Source: Streptomyces mutabilis
Lineage (GTDB): Bacteria > Actinomycetota > Actinomycetes > Streptomycetales > Streptomycetaceae
Length of the DNA stretch: 64,000 nt
NCBI RefSeq assembly: GCF_014649815.1
Contig: NZ_BMTT01000011.1
Location: 1-64,000 of the forward strand
Direction: 5' to 3'
Positions 25,194-37,602 of this stretch are shown one piece after another; positions within the stretch are counted from its first letter, which is position 1; each line of letters opens with the position of its first letter. A program made the translations under genes and the position numbers. A model generated the notes under the pieces. That model was not told where the DNA came from, made no database searches, and worked only from the letters and a program-made list of their open reading frames with translations.

Positions 25194-25904
25194 ATGCGTC
25201 CCGGTGTCGTCGCCGCCCTCCTCTCCGCCTCCCTGCTCGTGCCCGGTGCCGCGCCCGCCGGCGGGTCCGCTCCGCGGCCGCTGCCGGCCCGGATGGCGGA
25301 CACCGGCGGCGGCACCCAGCTGATCACCGCGGTCGCGCCGGGCACCGGCTCGACCGATGGCCGGGTGACCTGGTGGGAGCGCGGGGGCGGCGGTCGGTGG
25401 GTGAAGGCCGGTTCCGCACCGGCCCGCTTCGGCGCGGGCGGGCTGACCGACGGGTCGACGCGCGAGCAGGGCACGAACACCACCCCGACCGGCCTGTACG
25501 ACCTGCCGTACGCCTTCGGCATCGAGCCCGCGCCGCACGGGACGGCCTACCGGTACCGCCCCGTCCGCGAGAACTCCTGGTGGTGTCAGGACAATGCCTC
25601 CCGCGCCTACAACCGCTGGACCGAACCCCGCCCCGCCGACTGCCGCGCCACCGAGGCCGAGCACCTGATCACCTACACGGAGCAGTACGCCCACGCGCTG
25701 GTCGTCGGCTTCAACTACCACCGCCCGGTGCGCGGCCGCGGTGCGGGCATCTTCCTGCACGTGAACGGAGGCGGGGCGACGGCGGGCTGCGTGTCGGTGC
25801 CCGAGGAGGCGATGCGGCGCATCCTGGGGTGGGCGGAGCCGTCTGAGCGCCCGCACATCGCCATCGGCACCTCGGGCGGGGCGACGGCGATCACGCGCTA
25901 CTGA
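25194..25904 (+). CDS. Secreted L,D-transpeptidase-like (YkuD) protein
   Basis: The 236-residue protein has an N-terminal signal peptide (VVAALLSASLLVPGAAPAGG). The C-terminal half shows a YkuD-type active site: FLHVNGGGATAGCVSVP, with His and Cys in the HxxGG...GC order, near residues 186-202. Bacterial proteins of this group modify peptidoglycan cross-links, or carry the fold without proven activity. It follows the PNPOx gene by three bases and may be coupled to it. The start lacks its own ribosome site, which fits coupling. Confidence 0.83.
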   Translation: MRPGVVAALLSASLLVPGAAPAGGSAPRPLPARMADTGGGTQLITAVAPGTGSTDGRVTWWERGGGGRWVKAGSAPARFGAGGLTDGSTREQGTNTTPTGLYDLPYAFGIEPAPHGTAYRYRPVRENSWWCQDNASRAYNRWTEPRPADCRATEAEHLITYTEQYAHALVVGFNYHRPVRGRGAGIFLHVNGGGATAGCVSVPEEAMRRILGWAEPSERPHIAIGTSGGATAITRY

Positions 25905-25988
25905 ACGGCGACGGCCCGGCGGACGCTGAACGCTCGGCCGGCACGGCGCGTATCTGTGGGCCAAGGGTCAAGTCCCCACGGAGGAACC

Positions 25989-26954
25989 GTGACCACCACG
26001 CTCGCCGGCGGCCGTGCCGCCCGCCGTCAGACGATGCGGCGCATCCGTCCGCGCCGCTCCCCCGCCGTCCCTCTGCTGCTCGTCGTGTGGGCGGGCGCGG
26101 CGGGCGTGTTGTGGCTGTGGTGGCGCAACACGCCCGCCATCTCCGACCGGACCGGCATGATCCTGAACGCGGGCCGGATCACGGGCCTGCTCGCCGGGTA
26201 CCTGATGGCACTGGTGGTGCTCCAGATGGCGCGCGTGCCGGCGCTCGAGCGGCGGGTGGGCTCCGACCGGGTCGCGCTGGACGAGGCGGCAGCGGAACTG
26301 CGGCGGGTCGACGAGGTGTTCAGCACCTATCGGGAGGACAGTGAGGTCTCCCGGCTGGCAGGCGGTGAGACGACGCTCGCACGGTGCGCGCACGAGGTCG
26401 CCGAGGTGCTGGAGCTGGCCGCTGAGGCGGAACGGGTGAGCGACGGCTGGTTCAGCACGTCGTACCGGGGGCGGCCGGATCCGACGGGGATCGTCAAGGG
26501 CTGGGCCGTGGAGTGTGCCGCCCGGCGGGTCGCGGCGGCCGGTGCGACGGGCGTCAGCGTCAACGGGGGCGGGACCGTGCAGTTGCTCGGTACGCCGGGG
26601 GCGGGGCGGCCGTGGCGGGTCGGCGTGTCGGACCCGCTGCGTCCGGGTGGGCTGGCGGCGGCCGTGTCGGCGGCGGGGGCGCCGGAGCTGGCCGTGGCGA
26701 CGTCCGGCTCGGCGGAGCGGGGCGCGCACGTCGTCGATCCGCGCACGGGGCGGTCCGCGGTAACCGATCTGGTGTCGGTGACGGTGGTGGCGGCCCGGCT
26801 GACGTGGGCGGACTGCTGGGCCACGGCGGCGTTCGCGAGGGGGGCGCGGGAGGGGTTGCGGTGGCTGGAGTCGCTGGACGGGGTGGAGGCGCTGTTGGTG
26901 ACGGCGAGGGGCGAGGTGCGGTGCACGGGAGGGCTGGCCGCCCGCTTGGGCTGA
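25989..26954 (+). CDS. Chimera of ferric-reductase N-terminal spans and ApbE-like domain
   Basis: The 321-residue protein has two halves. Residues 1-95 look like the start of a ferric reductase-type protein: Arg-rich tail, two membrane spans (VPLLLVVWAGAAGVLWLWW and GLLAGYLMALVVLQMA) and ARVPALERRVGSDRV. From about residue 96 it reads as ApbE, the FAD:protein FMN transferase: LRRVDEVFSTYREDSEVSRL, GIVKGWAVE, VNGGGTVQLLG, AHVVDPRTG and ADCWATAA. The ApbE N-terminal MGT strand is absent, and the usual GGD Asp is Thr. Start GTG 25989 has GGAGG. Activity is uncertain; the join looks like an in-frame deletion. Confidence 0.75.
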   Translation: MTTTLAGGRAARRQTMRRIRPRRSPAVPLLLVVWAGAAGVLWLWWRNTPAISDRTGMILNAGRITGLLAGYLMALVVLQMARVPALERRVGSDRVALDEAAAELRRVDEVFSTYREDSEVSRLAGGETTLARCAHEVAEVLELAAEAERVSDGWFSTSYRGRPDPTGIVKGWAVECAARRVAAAGATGVSVNGGGTVQLLGTPGAGRPWRVGVSDPLRPGGLAAAVSAAGAPELAVATSGSAERGAHVVDPRTGRSAVTDLVSVTVVAARLTWADCWATAAFARGAREGLRWLESLDGVEALLVTARGEVRCTGGLAARLG

Positions 26955-27019
26955 GGTACCCGCGTATCACTCACCCGCAGCCGCGGGGGGTGCTGTGGCC
27001 GGCCTCGCTGCAGCGCACC

Positions 27020-27070
27020 CGGGGGCGCGGGGAACTGCGCGACCAGCCACCGCCCACCCGCAACCGCCCC
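27020..27070. repeat. Dispersed intergenic repeat, copy A
   Basis: Contains GCGCGGGGAACTGCGCGAC followed by CAGCCACC and a CCCGCA tract. The same core occurs at 44767-44820 and 50768-50815, always between genes. From memory this is a common Streptomyces intergenic repeat. Confidence 0.75.
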
Positions 27071-27089
27071 CCGGCAGCCTCCGCGGCGC

Positions 27090-27629
27090 TCAGCTCCCGT
27101 TCTGAGCCAGCCGCAGCAAATGGTCCGCCAACGCCTGCCCACCCGTCGGCTCCCTGCTGATCAGCAGCAACGTGTCGTCACCCGCGATCGTCCCCAGGAT
27201 GTCGTGCAGCTCCGCCTGGTCGATCGCCGAGGCGAGGAACTGCGCCGCCCCCGGAGGAGTCCGCAGGACCACGAGGTTCGCCGACGCCTCCGCGGAGATC
27301 AGCAGCTCCGCGGAGAGCCGCCGCATCCGCTCCTCCTTCGCCGACTCCCCGAGCGGCGCCCGCGGGGTGCGGAAACCACCCTCGCTGGGCACCGCGTAGA
27401 TGAGGTCGCCGTCGTTGTTGCGGATCTTGACCGCGTTCAGCTCGTCCAGGTCCCGGGAGAGCGTCGCCTGCGTGACGGTCAGCCCGTCGTCGGCGAGCAG
27501 CTTCGCGAGCTGGCTCTGCGAGCGCACCGCCTGCCGGTTGAGGATGTCCACGATCCGGCGGTGCCGTGCGGTGCGGGTCTGCGGTACGGCAGGCCCACCG
27601 GTCTGCTCGTGCTCCTGCGCCTGGCTCAT
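27090..27629 (-). CDS. argR: Arginine repressor ArgR
   Basis: The 179-residue repressor has an N-terminal winged HTH ([34 protein letters not shown]) and a C-terminal hexamerisation and arginine-binding domain ([19 protein letters not shown]). It should bind the ARG boxes before argC (31973-32007) and argH (24337-24376). It is the last gene of argCJBDR, starting seven bases after argD. I chose ATG 27629, with GGAGA upstream, over earlier in-frame codons; the first 20 residues are poorly conserved tail. Confidence 0.96.
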   Translation of the reverse strand: MSQAQEHEQTGGPAVPQTRTARHRRIVDILNRQAVRSQSQLAKLLADDGLTVTQATLSRDLDELNAVKIRNNDGDLIYAVPSEGGFRTPRAPLGESAKEERMRRLSAELLISAEASANLVVLRTPPGAAQFLASAIDQAELHDILGTIAGDDTLLLISREPTGGQALADHLLRLAQNGS

Positions 27630-27636
27630 CGTCGTC

Positions 27637-28881
27637 TCATTCTCCGGATCGTCCGTCCCCGTGGGCCGCGTCGGCGGCTTGGTCAAGGATGCCGGGCAGC
27701 GCCCGGAGGAACGCGTCCACCACGTCGTCGCCGAGGTTCAGCGGCGGCATCAGCCGTACGACATCGGGTGCGGGCGCGTTCACCAGGATTCCGGCGTCCT
27801 GAGCCGTCTGCTGCACCTGGGGCGCGAGCGGCTCGGTGAGCACGATACCCAGGAGGAGTCCGGCGCCCCTGACGTGGGCGATCAACGGGTGGCCCAGCGC
27901 CTCGACCGCGCCGCGGATCTTCTCGCTCTGCCGCTTGACGTTGTCCAGCAGCCCCTCGTCCGCGATGGTGTCGAGGACGGCGAGGCCGGCGGCGCAGGCG
28001 ACCGGGTTGCCGCCGAAGGTCGTGCCGTGCTGACCCGGCTGGAGGAGCTCGGCGGCACGGCCGAAGGCGACGGTCGCGCCGAGCGGCAGGCCGCCGCCGA
28101 GGCCCTTGGCCAGGGTGACGACGTCCGGCAGGACGCCCTCGTGCGCCTGGTACTCGAACCAGTGCCCGGTCCGGCCGACGCCGGTCTGCACCTCGTCCAG
28201 GACGAGCAGCGCGCCGGTGGCGGCGGTGATGGCGCGGGCCGCCTTCAGGTAGCCGGGGGGCGGGACGACGACGCCGTTCTCGCCCTGGATCGGCTCGATG
28301 ATCACCAGGGCCGTCTCCTCGGTGACCGCGGCGGCCAGCGCCTGCGGGTCGCCGTACGGGACGTGCGTGACCTCGCCGGGCAGCGGCAGGAAGGGCGCCT
28401 GCTTGCCGGGCTGGCCGGTCAGCGCCAGCGCCCCCATGGTCCGGCCGTGGAAGCCGCCGTCGGTGGCGACCATGTGCGGGCGCCCGGTCAGCCGGCCGAT
28501 CTTGAAGGCGCCCTCGTTGGCCTCGGCGCCGGAGTTGCAGAAGTAGACCTTGCCGTCGCGGCCGAAGCGCTGGAGCAGCCGTTCGGCGAGCGCGACGGGC
28601 GGCTCGGCGATGAAGAGGTTGGAGACGTGGCCGAGGGAGGCGATCTGCCGGCTCACCGCCTCGACCACCGCCGGGTGCGCGTGGCCGAGTGCGTTGACCG
28701 CGATGCCGCCGACGAAGTCCAGGTACTCCTTGCCGTCGGCGTCCCAGAGCCGCGAGCCCTCGCCGCGCACCAGGGGCAGGCTGGGCGTGCCGTAGTTGTT
28801 CATCAGCGCGCCCTGCCAGCGCCCGGTCAGCTCTTCGTTGCCCACGGCTTCCCCTGTGTTCGGTCCCCCGGCGTTGCTCAC
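27637..28881 (-). CDS. argD: Acetylornithine aminotransferase
   Basis: The 414-residue class III aminotransferase converts N-acetylglutamate semialdehyde to N-acetylornithine with glutamate and PLP. Seen: [48 protein letters not shown] (PLP Asp) and [16 protein letters not shown] (PLP Lys). The GTG start overlaps the argB stop as GTGA, with GGGGGAG upstream. It is fourth in argCJBDR. Confidence 0.97.
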   Translation of the reverse strand: MSNAGGPNTGEAVGNEELTGRWQGALMNNYGTPSLPLVRGEGSRLWDADGKEYLDFVGGIAVNALGHAHPAVVEAVSRQIASLGHVSNLFIAEPPVALAERLLQRFGRDGKVYFCNSGAEANEGAFKIGRLTGRPHMVATDGGFHGRTMGALALTGQPGKQAPFLPLPGEVTHVPYGDPQALAAAVTEETALVIIEPIQGENGVVVPPPGYLKAARAITAATGALLVLDEVQTGVGRTGHWFEYQAHEGVLPDVVTLAKGLGGGLPLGATVAFGRAAELLQPGQHGTTFGGNPVACAAGLAVLDTIADEGLLDNVKRQSEKIRGAVEALGHPLIAHVRGAGLLLGIVLTEPLAPQVQQTAQDAGILVNAPAPDVVRLMPPLNLGDDVVDAFLRALPGILDQAADAAHGDGRSGE

Positions 28882-29776
28882 GACTCCCCCTGTCCGTCCG
28901 GCACGACCATCGTGCCGATGCCCTCGTCGGTGAAGATCTCCAGCAGGATCGAGTGCTGGACCCGGCCGTCGATGACCCGGGCGGTGGTCACGCCGTTGCG
29001 TACGGCGTGCAGGCAGCCCTCCATCTTCGGCACCATGCCGCTGGACAGCTCGGGCAGGAGCTTCTCCAACTGGACGGCGGTGAGACGGCTGATCACCTCG
29101 TCGGAGTTCGGCCAGTCCTCGTACAGGCCCTCGACGTCGGTGAGGACCATGAGAGTCTCGGCGCCGAGCGCCGCAGCGAGTGCCGCAGCCGCCGTATCAG
29201 CATTGACGTTGTAGACATGTCCGTCGTCCTGGGAGCGGGCGATCGAGGAGACGACCGGGATGCGGCCGTCGGCGAGCAGCGCCTCGATGGCACCGGTGTC
29301 GATCTCGGTGATCTCGCCGACCCGTCCGATGTCGACGGACTCGCCGTCGATCTCGGGCCGGTGCTTGGTGGCGGTGATGGTGTGCGCGTCCTCGCCGGTG
29401 AGGCCGACGGCGAGCGGTCCGTGCTGGTTGAGCAGCCCGACCAGCTCGCGCTGGACCTGCCCGGCCAGCACCATCCGTACGACGTCCATGGCGTCCTCGG
29501 TGGTGACGCGCAGCCCGGCCTTGAACTCGCTGACGATGCCGGCCTTGTCGAGCGCCTTGCTGATCTGCGGGCCGCCGCCGTGCACGACGACGGGCTTGAG
29601 GCCGGCGTGGCGCAGGAAGACGACGTCCTGGGCGAAGGCGGCCTTCAGGTCCTCGTCGATCATGGCGTTGCCGCCGAACTTGATGACGACCGTCTTGCCG
29701 TGGTGGCGAGTCAGCCAGGGCAGCGCCTCGATGAGGATCTGGGCCTTGGGGAGCGCGGTGTGCTTCCTCGTCGTAC

Positions 29777-29780
<4 letters not shown>
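28878..29780 (-). CDS. argB: Acetylglutamate kinase
   Basis: The 300-residue kinase phosphorylates N-acetylglutamate, usually the arginine-inhibited step. Motifs: [43 protein letters not shown] and [13 protein letters not shown]. The N-terminal helix ([18 protein letters not shown]) is of the type linked to arginine-sensitive hexameric enzymes. Its ATG overlaps the argJ stop as ATGA, so translation is coupled. Confidence 0.97.
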
Positions 29781-32307
<2,527 letters not shown>

Positions 32308-32332
32308 TCACCACAGTGCACCGGAGGACCGT

Positions 32333-33532
32333 GTGACCGTCGATCTCGCCGACTTCACCGCACCCGACGGCGAGCGGCCGCCCGCTCCCGTACCCGTGGA
32401 CTGGGCAGCCGTCGAGGAGTGGCTCGGGGTTCGGCTGCCGGGTGAGTACAAGCGGCTCGCCGACCGGTACGGGCCGCTGGACTTCGGCGAGTTCTTCTGG
32501 ATCCACGTGCCCTGCGTGGAGGAGGGCCGGTTCGACTACGGCCAGTGGCTGCGCGAGACGCACCGCGAGGCTCGGATCGAGGCCCGGGACCAGCCGGAGG
32601 CGGAGCGCCACGCGATCCACCCCGAGCCGGGCGGGCTCCTGGCCTGGGGGGTCACCCGTGGCTCCGACACGCTCTTCTGGGACACGTCCGTCTCCACCGA
32701 CCCGGACGAGTGGACCGTCGTCGTGCGGCACCAGGGCTCGGTGCCGGGCAGTGGGCTGCGGGACTGGCACGCGTACGACCTCACCCTCACCGAGTACCTG
32801 CGGCACGCCGTCCGCGACGGCTGGGAGCTGCCCTCCCCGCCCGGCCCGCTGATGGGCCCGTTGCCCGGACGCGTCGCCCGGACCGCCTTCCTGCCCACGG
32901 CCGCCCCCTGGACGCCGCCGGAGCCCGTCCCGCCCCGGCTCACCGCCGAGGAGCGGCAGGTCGCCCTGGAGACCGGCGCCGGGCTGGACGCCCTTCGTCT
33001 GCTGTCACCGCCGCCCGAGCACCCGTACCTCGGCGGCGGCACCTGGGACAGGCTGTTCGCGGAGCTGGGTACGCGGTTGCCGGGCGAGTACACGCGGCTG
33101 ATGGACGTCTACGGCGCCGGTTGCTGGAGCGAGTGGCTGCGCTTCCTGACGCCCCTGCGGACCGGCGAGCGGCGCTTCGTCACCCATGTGGAGGAGGTCC
33201 TGGAGGCGTACCGCTCGCTCGGGAGCGGGTACCCGGAGGAGTACCCGCTCTCCCTCTGGCCCGAGCCCGGCGGCTTCCTGCCCTTCGCCAACTCCATCGA
33301 CGCCGACCACCTCGGCTGGCTCACCGAGGGCGACGACCCCGACGCGTGGCCCTTGGTCGTCTGGCCGCGCCACGCCCCGCAGGGGGCGCCGCTGGAGGGC
33401 GGCCTGGTCGACACCCTGGTCGCCTGGCAGCGCGGCCGGCTCGTCACCCACGGGCTGGCCGGCCCGGACGAGGAGGACGACCCGCTGGAGTCCGCCGGGT
33501 TCGAGGCCTGGGACGACCGCGCGTACTGGTGA
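32333..33532 (+). CDS. SUKH (SMI1/KNR4)-type protein with two tandem domains
   Basis: The 399-residue protein contains two related halves. Residues about 22-165 (VEEWLGVRLPGEYKRLADRY, EPGGLLAWGVTRGSDTLFW) and about 240-385 (FAELGTRLPGEYTRLMDVYG, EPGGFLPFANSIDADHLGWL) share the LPGEYxRLxDxYG and EPGG blocks. SUKH proteins are often immunity proteins against polymorphic toxins, but no toxin is adjacent. It has no signal or membrane span. The GTG start has GGAGG six bases upstream. A Pro-rich linker (about 170-230) joins the halves. Confidence 0.85.
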   Translation: MTVDLADFTAPDGERPPAPVPVDWAAVEEWLGVRLPGEYKRLADRYGPLDFGEFFWIHVPCVEEGRFDYGQWLRETHREARIEARDQPEAERHAIHPEPGGLLAWGVTRGSDTLFWDTSVSTDPDEWTVVVRHQGSVPGSGLRDWHAYDLTLTEYLRHAVRDGWELPSPPGPLMGPLPGRVARTAFLPTAAPWTPPEPVPPRLTAEERQVALETGAGLDALRLLSPPPEHPYLGGGTWDRLFAELGTRLPGEYTRLMDVYGAGCWSEWLRFLTPLRTGERRFVTHVEEVLEAYRSLGSGYPEEYPLSLWPEPGGFLPFANSIDADHLGWLTEGDDPDAWPLVVWPRHAPQGAPLEGGLVDTLVAWQRGRLVTHGLAGPDEEDDPLESAGFEAWDDRAYW

Positions 33533-33556
33533 GGCCGCCCCAGGCCCGCTCGACGA

Positions 33557-36040
33557 CTACCGCTGCCTGATCCGCAGGAACGTCACCGAGTTCGCCGGGA
33601 AGGTGTACGTGAACTCGTCAGCCACGCCCGAGAAGGTGGACCGCACCGGCGTGACCGGGGTGTCCGTCTCCGTGTTGACCGCGTCCTGGTCGGCGGCCAG
33701 CGTGGTGACGCGGGCCTTGGGAGCGACCTTCGCGCCGCCGAGGTCGACCGCCGTGCGGGCCGGCGTGTCCTGAGCGTTGACGACCTTGACGATCAGCTCG
33801 CCGGTGCGCTCGTCCTCGGTGACGATCTGGCGGAACGGCTCGGCCGGCTTGTCGTCGGTGAAGCTGCCCCACTCCTTCCCGTCGAGGTAGAGGGTGACCT
33901 GGCGGCCCCGCACCTTGACGTCGATGTCGTAGGCGCGGCCCGTCTCGATCGAGCCCGCCTTCGACAGGAGCGTCGACTTGCCGCCGTCCGAGGCCTGTTC
34001 GACGGCGGACTGGGTGTTGTTCCAGCCGCCCAGGTTCCACCAGTAGTAGTTGCCGGTGTCCTTGACGCCGAAGGCGATCAGGAAGCCCTCGTTGCCGGAC
34101 TTCTTGGTGGCCTTCACGTGCAGGTCGTAGTCCTTCCAGGCCGGGTCACCCGCCGTGACCATGGTGTTCTCGGCCGCGGTGTCGGTCTGCACGTACGCGC
34201 CGTCCTGGACGGTCCAGGATCCGGTGCCGGTGTGGGTCCACTGCGAGGCGTCACCGGAGAAGTCGTCGGACAGCAGGGTCTCGCCGTCCGCCGACGTCAC
34301 CCGCACGTCGTCGTACGCCGCGCTGGTCGCCCACGTCGACAGGCCGACCGCACCGGTGATGGGGCCGCTGACGGCCGGGGTGCCGGTCGCCGTGGACGGG
34401 ACGACCCGGTCGCCGGTGTTGTTCATGAAGAGCTTCTGGACCTCGTAGTTGGCCGAGCCCCAGGACGCGTGGTTGTTGAACCAGATCATGTCCGGGCTCC
34501 ACTGCACGTAGTCCTCGTTGGCGAGCAGCGGGGCGTAGGAGGCGAGCTTGACGATGTCCGCGTTGCGCTCCAGGCCGGTCATGAAGGCCGCCTCGGCGAG
34601 GGCGTTCTTCCAGGCGTTGCCCTGGGAGGCGTACTCGCCGAGGAAGACCTTGGGGCCGTTCCTGTCGTAGGAGTCGTAGCGGTCGTTGTTCTGCAGGAAC
34701 CACTGCGGGCTGTTGTAGTAGTGCTCGTCGACCATGTCGACGCCGGCCTCGCGGTTGAGCTGCCAGGCGGTGTCGAAGGTGGCTCCGGAGTCGTCCGGAC
34801 CGGAGTTGGAGACGACGGTGATGTCCGGGTACTCGGACTCGATGGCGGCGCGGAACTCCTTGAAGCGGGCCATGAACTCCCGGGGCAGGTTCTCCTCGTT
34901 GCCGACGCCGATGTGGGTGAGGTGGAAGGGCTTGGGGTGGCCCATCTCGGCGCGCTTGGCGCCCCACTCGCTGGTGCGCGGACCGTTGGCGAACTCGATG
35001 AGGTCCAGGGTGTCCTGGATGTGCCGCCTCAGCAGCGCGTCGTCGTCGGTGGCCTTGTTCTGGCCGCAGCCGGTGACCAGCGCGGGGACGACGGGCAGCG
35101 GCATGGCGCCGATGTCCTCGGCGAAGCGGAAGTACTCGTAGTAGCCGAGGCCGTAGCTCTGGTTGTAGCCCCAGAAGTTGGCGTTGGTGGCGCGCTCCTC
35201 GACCGGGCCGATGGTGTCCTTCCACTGGTAGCTGCGCTCGCGCTGCCAGCCGCTCGCCTCGCTGTAGTCCTCCATGGAGCCGGTGTTGACCAGGCAGCCG
35301 CCGGGGAAGCGCAGGAAGCCGGGGCTGAGGGCCTCGATCTTCTCGGCGAGATCCTTGCGCAGACCGTTGGACTGCCCCTTGTAGGTGTCGCGGGGGAAGA
35401 GGGACACCATGTCCAGGGCGGCCGGTGCGGTGGTGGCGACGGCGAGGCGGCCTCGGTTGCTGGTGCGGGTGGCCGTGAAGGTGGCGGTGTACTTGCGCCA
35501 CTCCCCCTCGGCAGCGATCTCGCGCACCTTCGCGAGCGTGCCCGCCGCGTCCCTGAGCGTGACGGTGAGGGTCGTGCCGCTCTCGGCGCGGGCCCACACC
35601 GAGAAGTCGTACTTCTTGCCCTTCTCCACACGGATGCCGGTGTTGTAGCCGCTGTTGGCGACGGAGGAACCGGCGCCCAGGGCCAGGTAGTTGCGGTTGC
35701 GCTCGTTGAGGCGGCCGGCGTCGTCCAGCACCTCGGCGGTGCCGTCGGCCGTCCAGGAGGTGAGCGGTGTGTACGAGGCGTTGTCGGCCGTCGAGTACTC
35801 GAAGGACCGGTTCTGCACGAGCTCGGCGTACAGGCCGCCGTCGGCGGCCCGGTTGATGTCCTCGTAGAAGACGCCGTACATCGTGTCGTCGATCGCGGCG
35901 CCCTCGGCGGACGGGTCGACGGTGATCGTGTAGTCGGCGGCGGCCTCCGCGTGTGCGGGGGACGGCAGCAGGGCCGATGCCGTCAGGAGGGCGGTTATGC
36001 CGAGACCGAGTCTCCAGCGGGTGCCTGACATGGATGACAT
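33557..36040 (-). CDS. Secreted alpha-L-arabinofuranosidase (GH51) with carbohydrate-binding domains
   Basis: The 827-residue exported enzyme should release arabinose from arabinoxylan or arabinan. A signal peptide (LGLGITALLTASALLPSPAHA) is followed by a GH51 core with an inserted CBM4/9-like domain (about residues 80-215). The acid/base Glu lies in IGVGNEENLP and the nucleophile in KVFLGEYASQG. A LamG-like or CBM domain (about 560-710, DDFSGDASQWTHTGTGSW) sits before the closing beta domain. ATG 36040 has GGAG six bases upstream. Two TTCGAA elements occur upstream at about 36067 and 36095 and may be operator parts. Confidence 0.92.
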   Translation of the reverse strand: MSSMSGTRWRLGLGITALLTASALLPSPAHAEAAADYTITVDPSAEGAAIDDTMYGVFYEDINRAADGGLYAELVQNRSFEYSTADNASYTPLTSWTADGTAEVLDDAGRLNERNRNYLALGAGSSVANSGYNTGIRVEKGKKYDFSVWARAESGTTLTVTLRDAAGTLAKVREIAAEGEWRKYTATFTATRTSNRGRLAVATTAPAALDMVSLFPRDTYKGQSNGLRKDLAEKIEALSPGFLRFPGGCLVNTGSMEDYSEASGWQRERSYQWKDTIGPVEERATNANFWGYNQSYGLGYYEYFRFAEDIGAMPLPVVPALVTGCGQNKATDDDALLRRHIQDTLDLIEFANGPRTSEWGAKRAEMGHPKPFHLTHIGVGNEENLPREFMARFKEFRAAIESEYPDITVVSNSGPDDSGATFDTAWQLNREAGVDMVDEHYYNSPQWFLQNNDRYDSYDRNGPKVFLGEYASQGNAWKNALAEAAFMTGLERNADIVKLASYAPLLANEDYVQWSPDMIWFNNHASWGSANYEVQKLFMNNTGDRVVPSTATGTPAVSGPITGAVGLSTWATSAAYDDVRVTSADGETLLSDDFSGDASQWTHTGTGSWTVQDGAYVQTDTAAENTMVTAGDPAWKDYDLHVKATKKSGNEGFLIAFGVKDTGNYYWWNLGGWNNTQSAVEQASDGGKSTLLSKAGSIETGRAYDIDVKVRGRQVTLYLDGKEWGSFTDDKPAEPFRQIVTEDERTGELIVKVVNAQDTPARTAVDLGGAKVAPKARVTTLAADQDAVNTETDTPVTPVRSTFSGVADEFTYTFPANSVTFLRIRQR

Positions 36041-36173
36041 GGATACTCCGCGGCTCTCACTAGGTCATTCGAAATATCGGACACTGGTCAGCACTTCGAA
36101 CGGCAAGATAGGTAGGGGGCGGAGGCGCGTCAATGGGTCGCGCGGCAACCAGGGGGCCGGAGACGGAAAGCTG

Positions 36174-36632
36174 GTGGAAATGGGCGAGTTGTGGCCGGTG
36201 CCGGACGTGTTCGCGTACCTCGCGGGCCGGTGGCGCACCGAGCGGAGGGTGCGGGACCTGGCGAGCGGGGCTCAGGGCCGCTTCGAGGGGTCGACGGCGT
36301 TCGACGCGCTCGCGGGCGGCGGGCTGCTGAGCCGGGAGACCGGGACCTTCACCTGGCAGGGCGTGACCCGCCCCGCCGAGCGGACGCTGCGCTACGAACC
36401 GGGAGCGGGGCCGGGGGCCGCCGACGTGCGCTTCGCGGACGGCCGCCCCTTCCACGCACTGGACCTGACGTCGGGCCACCACGTCGCCGACCATCCGTGC
36501 GCCGCCGACCTGTACCGCGGCGAGTTCACCGTCCGGGACGCGGACCACTGGCGGACCGTGTGGCGGGTGGGCGGGCCCGCGAAGGACCTGCTGCTCGTCA
36601 CGGACTACACGCGCGAGAAGGCCGCGGCATAG
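36174..36632 (+). CDS. DUF6314-like protein
   Basis: The 152-residue cytoplasmic protein shows the features of the DUF6314 family: PDVFAYLAGRWRTERRVRDL near the start, FEGSTAFDALAGGGLLSRET, and a closing YRGEFTVRDADHWRTVWRV, GPAKDLLLVTDY. It is probably a small beta-barrel; no catalytic role is known to me. GTG 36174 or ATG 36180 are both possible, with GGAGACGGAAAG upstream. It is divergent from the arabinofuranosidase gene and ends at a hairpin where an IS element is inserted. Confidence 0.8.
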   Translation: MEMGELWPVPDVFAYLAGRWRTERRVRDLASGAQGRFEGSTAFDALAGGGLLSRETGTFTWQGVTRPAERTLRYEPGAGPGAADVRFADGRPFHALDLTSGHHVADHPCAADLYRGEFTVRDADHWRTVWRVGGPAKDLLLVTDYTREKAAA

Positions 36633-36634
36633 CC

Positions 36635-36655
36635 AGGGCCTGTCAGACAGGCCCT
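36635..36655. terminator. Terminator of the DUF6314-like gene
   Basis: AGGGCCTGTCAGACAGGCCCT is close to a perfect palindrome (about eight paired bases around a short loop) beginning two bases after the stop codon. Its final bases merge with the CTAG target site of the adjacent IS element. Confidence 0.6.
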
Positions 36656-36719
36656 AGAGGGCTCGTGAAGATCTTGGGTTCTGGCCCTGCCGCGTGAGCG
36701 GTAGGGCCAGACTCGTCGT

Positions 36720-37564
36720 GTGGCGATGGGTGAGTGGGTGGACGAGAGCGTCGGGCCGGACGTGTGGGAGATGCCGGGAGTTGATCCCGGTCGGGAGTGT
36801 GTTCGCGTTCCTGGCCGAGTACCGGGGCGAGCTGTTCCCGGCGGCGATGTTCGTGGACATGTATCCGTCGGCGAACGGGCGGCCGAGCATGCCGCCGCAG
36901 ATCCTGGCCGCCGCGATCACCTTGCAGGCCCTGCACGGGCTGTCGGACTTCGAGACGGTGCAGGAACTGCGGTGCGACCTGCGGTGGAAGGCCGCCTGCG
37001 AGCTGGGCCTTCACGACATGGCGTTCGACCCGTCGCTGCCGGCCTACTTCCGCCGCCGGCTGGCCCGTTCCGCCCGCCCGAACCGCATCTTCGAGGCCGT
37101 GCGCGAGGTCGTGACGGCCACCGGCGTACTCAAGGGCAAGCACCGCCGGGCGCTGGACTCCACCGTGCTGGACGACGCGGTCGCCACCCAGGACACCGTC
37201 ACCCAGACGCAAAGCCTCCTTCGGCGACTTGTGCACCGGATGCCACCTGCGCGAGCAGTGCACCAAAGCCAGAGCCGGACGCATCCTGACCATCCGCCCG
37301 CACCACGACCTCCAAACAGCCGCCCGCCACCAGGCCGCCACCGACCCCGGCTGGCAAGCCGACTACCGTCGTTGGCGCCCCCCGGTCGAACGCGCCGTCG
37401 CCTGGCTCGTCCACCATGGCAACCGGCGCCTGCGCTACCGCGGCACCCTCAAGAACGACACCTGGCTCCACACCCGAGCCGCCGCCCTCAACATCCGCCG
37501 ACTGATCAACCTCGGACTCACCCACACCAGTGGTACCTGGCACATCGCACCGGCCGGTGCATGA
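36720..37564 (+). pseudogene. Transposase remnant (N- and C-terminal fragments)
   Basis: Three pieces in different frames cover a transposase. MGEWVDESVGPDVWE (from 36726) breaks near 36768 and continues in another frame as ELIPVGSVFAFLAEYRGE through RALDSTVLDDAVATQDTVTQ (to about 37206). It then jumps, at about 37208, to the C-terminal part CTGCHLREQCTKARAG through LNIRRLINLGL (stop 37564). The middle with the DDE residues is gone. The order of the remaining blocks matches IS1182-type transposases. The gene cannot make an active enzyme. Confidence 0.85.
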
Positions 37565-37568
37565 CCGG

Positions 37569-37602
37569 AGGGGCTGTCCGGCCTGACGGCCGGACAGCCC
37601 CT
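37569..37602. repeat. Perfect 15-bp stem-loop inside the IS right end
   Basis: AGGGGCTGTCCGGCC at 37569-37583 pairs perfectly with 37588-37602 across TGAC. It starts five bases after the transposase stop, so it may end read-through transcription in both directions. A second, weaker hairpin lies near the left end at about 36681-36710. Confidence 0.75.

Noticed and set aside
32333-33532. Toxin-immunity locus
   Set aside because: No toxin, secretion or polymorphic toxin domain is adjacent, so only the SUKH-like fold is claimed.
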